From Nematocida ironsii (Eukaryota > Microsporidia), in assembly GCA_001642415.1 (NCBI GenBank), contig LTDK01000065.1, positions 54,934 through 118,933 on the forward strand: a stretch of DNA of 64,000 nucleotides. The letters run 5' to 3'. Positions within the stretch are counted from its first letter, which is position 1, and every line of letters begins with the position of its first letter. The notes beneath the pieces are model-generated. The model saw only the letters and a program-made list of their open reading frames with translations. It did no database searches and had not been told where the DNA came from. The position numbers and the translations under genes are program-made. Shown here one piece after another: positions 37,806 to 46,580 of the stretch.

Positions 37806-38015
37806 TTGGGTTATAATAAAATATATTTATATATTTGTGTAAGTATTCTTTTTATTTTTATGAAGGATATGGGCATATATTCACTGCCTATAAAGGAACA
37901 GAGTAAATTACAGGAACTACTGGATAAAGTAAAAGGGTACACAGAAAATGAGACAAAAGAGAATCTATCATTGGGCACACTTGACTACCTTAGAAAGTAC
38001 AGGATTAATAGGTAG
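37806..38015 (+). CDS. Small protein with N-terminal hydrophobic segment (hypothetical)
   Basis: 69 residues: a hydrophobic start (IYLYICVSILFIFM) followed by a charged helix (KEQSKLQELLDKVKGYTENETKENL). It may be secreted or membrane-anchored, or start at an internal Met. The soluble part does not look like random AT-rich translation. No family recognised. AACCCGAAT lies about 225 bp upstream. Confidence 0.4.
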   Translation: MGYNKIYLYICVSILFIFMKDMGIYSLPIKEQSKLQELLDKVKGYTENETKENLSLGTLDYLRKYRINR

Positions 38016-38260
38016 TTTATTATTAACTATAGAATGTATAAGACTGTAAATTGTTTTGTATATGCATTGATTATTGTTATAATAAAATATTGTATATGTA
38101 ATGATATTTGTCTTATTATACGTATATAGCTCAAAATTAAATATAAGAAGTAAGACACAAAGAGTACACACAGCGTATATAGGGCTAATTTATGCGTATT
38201 GGTATAAATAATGCATAAAAGCAGTAATTTTACAGTATAATTCAATATTTTGTATATTTA

Positions 38261-39274
38261 TTATATAGGAAGATATTCACTTGATATAAAGTGCTGGACA
38301 ACAGCATATGGAGTAAGAACAACTCCATCATACATCTTCAGCATACCTTTATTTATTTTCACAAGAGGTACAGAGCGCAGTGAGTATATGGTTATAGAAT
38401 GGTGTGAGAATGGTTCTTCTGTTAGTTCTATTGAATTATACTTTTCTATTCTTTCCTTGTACGTATACTTACTTGGGGGGAATGTCTTGTCAATATGAAT
38501 AAATCTAAGGGCCTTTGCATAAGAAAGTCCTTTTTCTTTCTCAGAGAATAAAAAGGCAAACGCGAATCCCTCCCTTCGGCAGAACTGTGATGATCCAAAT
38601 AAGAAAGGGAGGAGTTGGTAGTCATCCAGTCCACCCATTCCATGACTTCCTGCTGGTTCTAATTTATACTTTAAAATTAACAGTCGAATTATACTAAAAT
38701 ACTGCTCAAGCACTAGAAGAACAGACTTTTTCTGGATAATCCCTAGTTTCAGCAGAATAATCACAAAGCAAAAGAAATTTAGCTCATGGCCTGTGCCATA
38801 ATCAATACGTGATTTATTCCCAAAGGACTCCTGCAAGTATTCTTGAAGTATTCGCACATCTTTTGTTTCTAGTGAGGGAAAGGATTCTTTTAAGAGTCTT
38901 TCTCCCTCTATAAGAATTCTTTCTGCAAAATTAATAAATCCCTTATTTCCATACCGCTGATTCCCTTCTTCTATTGGCACTTCCTTTATTATCTCCTCTA
39001 TTTTTATTAAAAACAAATTACCCGGGGTTAAAATGTCTTCCTTTGAGTATGTCGCGCCTTCTTCCTTTCTCTTTTCGATCATTTCTTCTATTTCTTCTAT
39101 ATTTCTAGTTTCTGATATGTCATAGTATCTATCTATGTCCCCGGGTATTTCATTATTCTGTATCATTTGGTCTATTTTCATGAGATATTCTTGAACTGTT
39201 TTGTACGCAGCAGATGATTTAAACCTTGCCACATCCCAATGTTCTGGGTCTACTTTGTATAATAATTTTGCCAT
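38261..39274 (-). CDS. PP2A activator, PTPA/Ypa family
   Basis: Peptidyl-prolyl isomerase-like activator that helps build active protein phosphatase 2A. I start at 39274 (MAKLLYKVDPEHW), since the 28 residues before it in the longer ORF (to 39358) lie inside the divergent gene. 337 residues. Diagnostic blocks: SRIDYGTGHELNFFCF, EPAGSHGMGGLDDYQLLPFLFGSSQ, and near the end KINKGMLKMYDGVVL...AVVQHF. The usual GSHGVWGLDDY has Trp replaced by Gly here (SHGMGGLDDY). Head to head with the Vip1-like gene, only 19 bp between start codons. Confidence 0.93.
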   Translation of the reverse strand: MAKLLYKVDPEHWDVARFKSSAAYKTVQEYLMKIDQMIQNNEIPGDIDRYYDISETRNIEEIEEMIEKRKEEGATYSKEDILTPGNLFLIKIEEIIKEVPIEEGNQRYGNKGFINFAERILIEGERLLKESFPSLETKDVRILQEYLQESFGNKSRIDYGTGHELNFFCFVIILLKLGIIQKKSVLLVLEQYFSIIRLLILKYKLEPAGSHGMGGLDDYQLLPFLFGSSQFCRREGFAFAFLFSEKEKGLSYAKALRFIHIDKTFPPSKYTYKERIEKYNSIELTEEPFSHHSITIYSLRSVPLVKINKGMLKMYDGVVLTPYAVVQHFISSEYLPI

Positions 39275-39293
39275 TATTTGAAATAAAATTAGA

Positions 39294-42284
39294 ATGCTTA
39301 TACCGTACGTAGAGCAGATACACTTGGGGGTGTTTATTCCAAACAGAAAGCTGCACACACAGCCAATGAAGCAACTAGAGAAGTATTTGAAGGGAAAGGG
39401 GTATACACTTTATTACTTTGAGGATGCGTACAGAGAAGAAATATCTGTGGACAATTGGCCGTATGTAGATGTAATAATTACGTTCTTTTCAGAGGGAATA
39501 GACTTTTTAAAGGTCAGAAAATATGCAAAGATACACAGGCCAATTGAAATAAATAAGATAGATGAGCAGTTCTTGCTCTTAGACAGAAGAATAGTCATGG
39601 CGGTTCTAGACCAGATAGGCGTTCCGACCGCCGAAAGACTGGTTTACAATGGAAGAGTAAAGGAAAAAGAGATAAATACAGAAAACAAGGAAAAAAAGAA
39701 GAAAGAAGGGGAGTCTAAGGGAGTATCAGCAAGAAAGAAGGGAGCACAGAAGAAATCCCGGCAATATGAAGGAATGGTAAGCACATCAAGTATACTTGAT
39801 AAAATAGTGAAGGATGGGGTGTTTGATGCAGCATCTGAGGCAGGCAAGGAGAAAGAGTTAAAGAAAAGCTCTGTTGAGCAAGATTCTGTTGAAAGGGCAT
39901 ATCCAAAGTATAAGAAAGATGTAGAGGTGGAGATTGATAGAATTGTAAAAACACAGCTAAGTCTATTTAATATAAAGAGAAATGAGCTGTTTAAGCCATC
40001 TGAGAAGAGAGTATGCGAAGGCGATAAATTATGGATAGGAGACAAAAGCATAAACAAGCCATATATTGAAAAGCCTGCGTATAGTGAGGACCACAATATA
40101 CACATATATTACAGTAGGTACTGCAAGGGAAGAGAACAGGGAATATGCAGGCTGTTTCGTAAGATAGGATCAAAAAGCAGTAATTATGATAAGAATCCAA
40201 GTAAAATATCTTACAGAGAGGATGGCAGCTATATTTATGAGAAATTAATCGAAGTAAAGAACTATCTTGATATAAAAGTGTATGTTATGGGGAAGACTGT
40301 GTATGCAGAGACAAGAAAGTGTCCAGAGAGAGATGGAATAGTTATTAGAACTAAGTCGGGTAAGGAGGAAAGAAAGGAGATAAAACTAACAAAGAATGAA
40401 ATTCGTGCAGTACAAAAGACGAGTAAGTCATTTGGGCAGTTTATCTGTGGGATGGATATTCTCCGAGCTGCCAATGGCGGGTTTATACTAGTAGATGTTA
40501 ATGGGTGGTCATTTGTAAAGTCAAATCTGCAATATTATACCCAAAAGAATCTGAAATATCTAGATAAAAAGATTAAGAAGGAGGTGTTAAAAAAGCGAGC
40601 AAAGTGCGGGGACACTACAAGAAGAAAAGATGTGTCTCTCTATAAGGAAATAATACAGATAATTCACAGCGACGCAGAAAAGCAGCCAGTAGAAAAAAAC
40701 AAAAGAAAAGAGTACGGTGCAGATACAGAAACTGAGAAAAATCAAGAAAGCAAAAAAATGACAGAATGTATTGAAATAAAAGGCATGCATACAGTGTACC
40801 GGCACGCAAGAAGAACTCCAAAGCTAAAAAAACGACTAGTCTTTGTCTCCGAATACTTAATAGAGTACATCTCCAGAACGTGCAACATGGCAGGGCGGGA
40901 TACCTCCAAAGTCAAAGAAATACAGGAGATACTGGAGAGAGAGGAAAAGGAAAAGATTCAGTTCAGAACAAAGGAAAACCTTGCATCACTTGAGTCTCTT
41001 AAGAAGATTGCAGAGATAAATTCTGGTGTGCGTGTAAAAATACTAAAAGAAGAAAAGAGTGTTCGGCTGGTTTTAAAATGGGGCGGTCTATTAACAAACA
41101 GGGCAAAAAAGGAAATAGAGTACGAAGCAATGGAATACGAGTCATTTTTATCAACTGTGCAGGGTGATTCATTCTCCACATATGATTTATACTCTCCGAC
41201 TAAACCCACTTCTTCTTTAAAGACAGAGAGAAAGATTAGGCTATTTGCCAATCCAGAGGATAGAACACAGAAAACCGCCGAGGTGTTTAAATCTGTACTT
41301 GAGTGGGCAGGAAGGTGCAATACTCCAGTTAAAGAGAAGTACTTCAGTATTCTGCGAGAGACAGAGCCTACCCCAGATAAAATCTGTCCAGAGTTAACAT
41401 CAGCATATATGGCATTGAAAGAGTCACTTCTTGTTAAGAATAAGTCTAGCGATGCGCCAAAAGAAGAGCGATCGCTAGACACTGAAACTGCACATAAGTG
41501 TAACGATGGTTCTGCAGATACTGATACACTGTGCATGAACAGGCTTAGCATAAAAAAAGAGAATGGTTCCCCTGCTCCTACAAGTAATTTATGTGGCTGT
41601 CTGACAAGCCTGTCCTGCGAGTGCCGAGAAACCTACTTCCTTAAAAGATGGTGCTTTGTCTTTGAAGAGTATCCAACACTCACACATAAGAATGCAAAAA
41701 CTGTCATTCCTCTTCTGATAGATCTCATCAAGTACGACATACTTTCCAGCCAGTATGAAAAGGCCATTCCCCCAATTTTCCGGTATTTCCAGAATATTGA
41801 AAAACTCTACCAACTTTTTAATACGCATGCATGCTTTTTATACAGGAATAGGATTGACATATTTTTCAGAAAAAACAAAATGTTAGATATAATTAAGTAT
41901 CTTTACAGTAGGTTCGACTCACACTCTGACACAATTTATTTCACAAAGAAGTTCACTATTCTGCTACTTCTTCAATATATTCTAAGCATAAAGGAAACAG
42001 TTTACATCAACACAGAGCTAAAGAAGGAAATAGAAAACAAAATGCATGGAATAGGATTTTTAAGTTCAATTGTTATGGTACATCTGTCATGCAAGGACAT
42101 AGAATATGTTTTAGTGAGATACAGCCATGGCATACATATAGACAACAAAATATTGAAAAGGGGTGTAATTAGCAGAAATAATGAAGAACCAGAGCAGATA
42201 CTAAGAACAGACCGGCATAAGATACTTTGCATAGTCAGAAAAAGCGTTTTGTTTAAGAATTACGAAAAAAGTCAAAATGAATGA
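39294..42284 (+). CDS. Vip1-type diphosphoinositol pentakisphosphate kinase (PPIP5K)
   Basis: Makes inositol pyrophosphates (1-IP7/IP8), which signal phosphate and energy status. 996 residues. The ATP-grasp kinase half has HTQPMKQLEKYL (21-32), INKIDEQFLLLDRR, KPYIEKPAYSEDHNIHIYY (about 255-273), CRLFRKIGSKSS, GSYIYEKLI, AETRKCPERDGIV and DVNGWSFVKSN (401-411). About 120 Lys/Glu-rich residues (121-240) replace a shorter loop between the first and second parts. The histidine-phosphatase half has RHARRTPK (503-510) and LKWGGLLTNRAKKE, then FANPEDRTQKTAEVF. The family motif is RHADRTPK; Asp is Arg here. Pieces of the C-terminal half are poorly conserved, so phosphatase activity is doubtful. Confidence 0.9.
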   Translation: MLIPYVEQIHLGVFIPNRKLHTQPMKQLEKYLKGKGYTLYYFEDAYREEISVDNWPYVDVIITFFSEGIDFLKVRKYAKIHRPIEINKIDEQFLLLDRRIVMAVLDQIGVPTAERLVYNGRVKEKEINTENKEKKKKEGESKGVSARKKGAQKKSRQYEGMVSTSSILDKIVKDGVFDAASEAGKEKELKKSSVEQDSVERAYPKYKKDVEVEIDRIVKTQLSLFNIKRNELFKPSEKRVCEGDKLWIGDKSINKPYIEKPAYSEDHNIHIYYSRYCKGREQGICRLFRKIGSKSSNYDKNPSKISYREDGSYIYEKLIEVKNYLDIKVYVMGKTVYAETRKCPERDGIVIRTKSGKEERKEIKLTKNEIRAVQKTSKSFGQFICGMDILRAANGGFILVDVNGWSFVKSNLQYYTQKNLKYLDKKIKKEVLKKRAKCGDTTRRKDVSLYKEIIQIIHSDAEKQPVEKNKRKEYGADTETEKNQESKKMTECIEIKGMHTVYRHARRTPKLKKRLVFVSEYLIEYISRTCNMAGRDTSKVKEIQEILEREEKEKIQFRTKENLASLESLKKIAEINSGVRVKILKEEKSVRLVLKWGGLLTNRAKKEIEYEAMEYESFLSTVQGDSFSTYDLYSPTKPTSSLKTERKIRLFANPEDRTQKTAEVFKSVLEWAGRCNTPVKEKYFSILRETEPTPDKICPELTSAYMALKESLLVKNKSSDAPKEERSLDTETAHKCNDGSADTDTLCMNRLSIKKENGSPAPTSNLCGCLTSLSCECRETYFLKRWCFVFEEYPTLTHKNAKTVIPLLIDLIKYDILSSQYEKAIPPIFRYFQNIEKLYQLFNTHACFLYRNRIDIFFRKNKMLDIIKYLYSRFDSHSDTIYFTKKFTILLLLQYILSIKETVYINTELKKEIENKMHGIGFLSSIVMVHLSCKDIEYVLVRYSHGIHIDNKILKRGVISRNNEEPEQILRTDRHKILCIVRKSVLFKNYEKSQNE

Positions 42285-42469
42285 TTATTCTAAGGCTATA
42301 TGCACTAAAAGAACAAATTCTGTCCAAGTCATGGTATAGCCAGAAATAAATTACCCATTTATATGGAATATATCCTAATCCTATGAAATATTTTATTAGT
42401 CGGCTTTTAGTGTATTTTAGTGCTTTTTTGTCTTGTAGTGTAATTTATGCAAAATTGTTTGGATTTTTA

Positions 42470-44374
42470 ATGCAGAATGAAGCACTGCAGAGTCTAATAC
42501 AGGAGACTGAAATAATAAAAACAACTTTATCAAAAATAAAGAGCCACACAAAGCAAGCCAAAGACTCAGTTGAGTCAATTGGTAAAGATCTTGTGACATT
42601 AGAGCCCTTTAAAAATGACGGCCTTGTAAGGGTATCTGCAACTGCACAGATGAACATAGAGAAAACACGGCAATTATTAAGTGAGGTGAAGACCTTTGGA
42701 AAGAAGTACAGCAAATTAATCAAAGAAATAAAAAACAGAACTGAGTCTGCCAGTGCTGTCAGTCTACTAAGCGTATACAAGGAGATAAAGGGCCTTTTGG
42801 GACTTAAAACGACAACGCCAGAAATATCTGAGAAAATATCTATATTAGAGAAAAACTTTGAAATTCTTATTTTAACAATAATCGATGCACTTCCAGAAAT
42901 AATTGAAAAAGAAGGAGCTGTTTCGTATGCCAAGGCTGTAAAGATATCAATTGAAGAGTCTCCAAATGAACTAGATGGTACAAGAAAGAATAGGTCTATT
43001 ATTGAAGAAAATATAGAAAGTGCAGGTGGAAAGGACGTGCTTAGCTGTAACATAGACAGGAATAGAATATTTGAAGTGTTTTTAGATTCTGTTGTTAGGC
43101 GGTTTACAGAGAACTTGCACAATAATAATTTAATAGGAAAAGATGATTTGTCATTCATTTTATCAGACCTAGTGCGATTAAAGGAAACAGACGGCCTTGC
43201 AATCCCGTCAAAGTACAAAATATTTTCCTTTGCAACCATACAGTATCATAGAATGCTTTATGAGTATTTAGAAGCAAATACGGATAAGTTTGATCCAAAT
43301 GAGTCTATAGGCATTCTTCTATGGTGTAAAAAATACTATGCAGAAATGGAGAAAATGGGCCGAATGAAGAGTGCACTGGGCCCTGTTCTATTCGCAGGGC
43401 GAGAAGGCGATTTAGTGGATAAGTACATATCAGCAGCACAAGAAAAGCTGTCTGAGTGGATACATAATCTAGCAAACATGGAAAGTAAGAGGTTTCAGGA
43501 AAGAAAAAAGGCACCCGACTTGGATGGAGACAGCAAGTTTATAAGTATTGGATTTATGGATCTACTTCATATAATACGGCAGCAGTTAGAGCCTATGCAT
43601 GCGCACCCAGGAATATTCAAAAAGGTGTCAGAGCATATTTTAAAGTGTGTGGAAGAGTTTAGAGAGATACTAATGGAGGCTGTGGTAACAGAGCTAGACT
43701 TGGTTTTAAAGGATAAAGCCCACAATGGATTTGAAGAATATTGCATTGCTCTCTCCAACAGCGGGCTTAAATTCATGGACTGTCTTCACACACTTCCATT
43801 CTACAATGATCCAAATATGCAGTCCATCAGTAAAGTATTTTATGCGTGTATGGAGCAGTCTAACGATGCACTGATTCGAAATATTCTGTATGTAGTATCT
43901 CCAGCGACTGAAAACATTTTTACGGAAAAGTGGATTTCAGAGCCAGTCACACAAACCATTATATCTACGTATGCCGACTATCTGACAGACTATAAGGAGA
44001 GTATGATAGACTACACATTTACTTCATTTGTATCTGCGCTGCTCGACAGTACAATAGAATTATATTTTGATAGATTGGCTAAAAAGCGCACAGTTTACCG
44101 CAAAGAGCACCTGTCAATTATAACCATGGATAGAAAAAAGTACAGAGAGTTCTTTTCCAAATATTTGTCAAAGAATTCACTGAAAGAGTCACTCAAAAGA
44201 ATGGATTATTTCATCTCCATTACATCCTCTGACAATATAAGTTTATGCACATCAGAAGTGAAATTATACTTAAAAGACTTTCCCGATTGCTCAAAGGAAT
44301 CACTCGTAAAAATACTTAGAAAAATGCCAGGTGGAAGTAAAGAGTTTAGTAAAGAAGTCATGAGCAGAATATAA
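42470..44374 (+). CDS. Exocyst subunit Sec6
   Basis: Part of the tether that docks secretory vesicles at the plasma membrane. 634 residues from 42470 (MQNEALQSLIQET); the longer ORF from 42383 adds 29 hydrophobic residues that are out of character for Sec6. The N-terminus is coiled-coil. The central part follows the Sec6 pattern: FSFATIQYHRMLYEYL, then SIGILLWCKKYYAEMEKMG, PVLF, a linker, KLSEWIHNLANMESKRFQERKKAPDLD, and GFMDLLHIIRQQL. The C-terminus is helical (FFSKYLSKNSLKESLKRM). Together with Svp26 and the lipid genes it points to an active secretory pathway. Confidence 0.75.
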   Translation: MQNEALQSLIQETEIIKTTLSKIKSHTKQAKDSVESIGKDLVTLEPFKNDGLVRVSATAQMNIEKTRQLLSEVKTFGKKYSKLIKEIKNRTESASAVSLLSVYKEIKGLLGLKTTTPEISEKISILEKNFEILILTIIDALPEIIEKEGAVSYAKAVKISIEESPNELDGTRKNRSIIEENIESAGGKDVLSCNIDRNRIFEVFLDSVVRRFTENLHNNNLIGKDDLSFILSDLVRLKETDGLAIPSKYKIFSFATIQYHRMLYEYLEANTDKFDPNESIGILLWCKKYYAEMEKMGRMKSALGPVLFAGREGDLVDKYISAAQEKLSEWIHNLANMESKRFQERKKAPDLDGDSKFISIGFMDLLHIIRQQLEPMHAHPGIFKKVSEHILKCVEEFREILMEAVVTELDLVLKDKAHNGFEEYCIALSNSGLKFMDCLHTLPFYNDPNMQSISKVFYACMEQSNDALIRNILYVVSPATENIFTEKWISEPVTQTIISTYADYLTDYKESMIDYTFTSFVSALLDSTIELYFDRLAKKRTVYRKEHLSIITMDRKKYREFFSKYLSKNSLKESLKRMDYFISITSSDNISLCTSEVKLYLKDFPDCSKESLVKILRKMPGGSKEFSKEVMSRI

Positions 44375-45127
44375 TAAAAATAAAATTGTGTTTATATATA
44401 AAGAAATAAACTATTAAAAATTTAAAGCCAAACTAAGTAGTATAATGCAGAGTTTCCAGATGTTTAAAGATTGTAAATAAAAATCTTCACATGAGATAGA
44501 AAAGCTGAAGAGTTTTAATTTACTTCTGTAATCAAACATGGCACGTTAATATTCAAATTGAAAACAAACAAAGCAATTGCTCTAAATATAGAATATTCTA
44601 ATATTCTGATAACATAAGGAATATATATTCAACATTTCATATACCAAAGAAAATAGAGTGCAAGTAAGAAAGTCCTTATTTATTAGGATGGTTATATGCT
44701 TTAGCATTCCTATAACTGAAAATATAATCTGAAATAATCCGAAATATCATAAACTATTTCAGATTATAATAATGTTTATGCATCCAGAAAGATATTCAGA
44801 CTATTTTAGTCGGCATAATAAAATATATAGCGGTATAAACCAATTTTAATAATGTAAAAAGGCAAAATACAATTGGATTTCTAGAGTATGTTATACTCAC
44901 TGAAATTCCACATATAAACTACAAACCCGAAATTTTATATTTTATGCTAAGTGAATATATACTAAATAATCAGAAATACCTTTAAAATTTAGGTTATTTT
45001 GTATTTTCATAAAATATATTTTATTCCAACCAGAATTTCTCTGAAATTTCTTATAATAATCTTTTGGGTCTTTAGTCCTCTTTATTTATTCTAGCTGTCT
45101 TATTTATTATTATTTTTTTTATTTTTT
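44375..45127. other. Intergenic, about 750 bp, with motif copies
   Basis: AT-rich region upstream of the Svp26-like gene. It contains ATAATCTGAAATAATCCGAAATAT near 44726-44748, its partly inverted partner TATTTCAGATTATAATA just after, and AACCCGAAAT at 44924-44933. No gene or RNA recognised. Confidence 0.5.
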
Positions 45128-45673
45128 ATGTTTCTTATCCTTTTACTCAACACATTCTTGATTGGGTTTGCTATAGTTGCATTATCTATTGGATTTATTG
45201 CCTTTTTATATAAGTCTATTCATTTCATAGAGGAATATCCCGTTAGAGCAAAAGAGAGAATCCGATTATTAATTTACTCAGTCTGGGGGATGCATTTTAT
45301 TTTGCTATTTAGAGGATTCTCACTGTGGCTTATAGGATTTTCTTGTGTATGTCAACTGTTATTCTATAACTTATTAGATGACTATCCTAATATTGAGACT
45401 GCTGGAGCTGGTTTTATCACAGCGGTTGTATTTGCCTTTATCAACCACATGTTCTTCCTTAGCTCTATGCTTAAGAACAGATGTGGGCTGTTAGAGATTT
45501 TCTTCTACTTCTTCATAATTGTATGGGCCATTCCCATTTCATTCTTTTTGAGTTTGACCGCAAATGATGAAGTAATTACAATTTCAGGAACAAAGAAGCC
45601 CATTAGAAGAACATTGGCAGGAAAGGTTATAGATACTCTTCTCTCTAGACATAATGTATGGGAGGACAGATAG
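45128..45673 (+). CDS. Svp26/TEX261 family ER membrane protein
   Basis: Cargo adaptor that helps Golgi glycosyltransferases leave the ER in COPII vesicles. 181 residues with about five hydrophobic helices. The order of conserved elements fits the family: FLYKSIHFIEEYPVRAKERIRLLIY, the FSLWLIGFSCVCQLLFYNLL segment, AGFITAVVFAFINHMFFLSSM, and EIFFYFFIIVWAIPISFFLSLTAND. The short hydrophilic C-terminus is also typical. Nearby GPI10 and Sec6 act in the same pathway. Confidence 0.85.
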   Translation: MFLILLLNTFLIGFAIVALSIGFIAFLYKSIHFIEEYPVRAKERIRLLIYSVWGMHFILLFRGFSLWLIGFSCVCQLLFYNLLDDYPNIETAGAGFITAVVFAFINHMFFLSSMLKNRCGLLEIFFYFFIIVWAIPISFFLSLTANDEVITISGTKKPIRRTLAGKVIDTLLSRHNVWEDR

Positions 45674-46163
45674 GTTAATTATATAAATAATTATTAGTAG
45701 AAGTTTCGGATTGAATTTTTAGGTTATATAAATAATACTGGCGTATCCGGGATAGCTCGTGTATAGAGTGCTGAAGTTTACTGTGTATATACAGAAGGTA
45801 TTGTATAACCCGAAAATTATCACAGCATATAGATTACTGCTTTTATATAGGCTCTGATTGTTCTTGTGCGCTGACTGATGCTTATCAAGCATTTTAGATT
45901 TTAACGGTTAAATTAGGTATACTCCAAATATTTATATATTTATTCTTTGCAGCATTGAATAGATGTTTTTCGCGGGTTTATATGTATGATAATAGAAGCA
46001 TAGATCGGTCTATTCAAAATACCAAGATTTGTAATTTAATTTTGGGTGTTATATATTTGGAGTAGGCACTTAAAATGAACAGTCTATATGCATTGTGTGG
46101 CATGCGGTGTTTGTTTGTTATTGAAGCAAGATAGAGATAAAGACAGAGTTTCTATTTATCTGT
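45674..46163. other. Intergenic, 490 bp, partly GC-richer
   Basis: Has AACCCGAAAAT at 45807-45817. A less AT-rich stretch (45735-45900) ends in a small hairpin, TGCTTATCAAGCA near 45881. A small RNA is possible, but no box C/D pair or known family can be confirmed. TTCTATTTAT (46150-46159) lies just before the next start. Confidence 0.4.
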
Positions 46164-46400
46164 ATGCCAGAAGGAGAAATAGGAAATCTCGATGGATTTA
46201 ACGATGTATACTACCAAGACTCTAGATTGCTGAGTAGTTTAGTATACACGGGAAAGAAATTAAAGTCTGCACCATATTCAGAAGATGGGTATCCTAATAA
46301 AGGATCTATATCGTATGAGTACATCACTTACAACGAGCCTTTTTCTGCACGTACGGTTATTTTTAAGATTCCAATGAGCTATCTTAGAAAGAAACAATAA
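46164..46400 (+). CDS. Small soluble protein, unknown
   Basis: 78 residues, rich in Tyr, Ser and Lys, with no membrane segment. Mixed beta-like composition (SISYEYITYNEPFSARTVIFKI). TTCTATTTAT sits five bases upstream of the ATG. No family recognised, but composition and position suggest a true gene. Confidence 0.55.
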   Translation: MPEGEIGNLDGFNDVYYQDSRLLSSLVYTGKKLKSAPYSEDGYPNKGSISYEYITYNEPFSARTVIFKIPMSYLRKKQ

Positions 46401-46580
46401 ATTATGTTTCTCTACAAATATTTCATTTGTATTGTCTTGCTTTAAGCTTGTTTTAAATATTTGCAGTGGATTGGTCTAATTATCTATTTATGTATGGAAA
46501 CTTGCCCAATTGGCACAGATTTATAACTGACCAATAACATTGTTTGGCCTATAAATAAATTATAGTGTATTTACGGGGAA

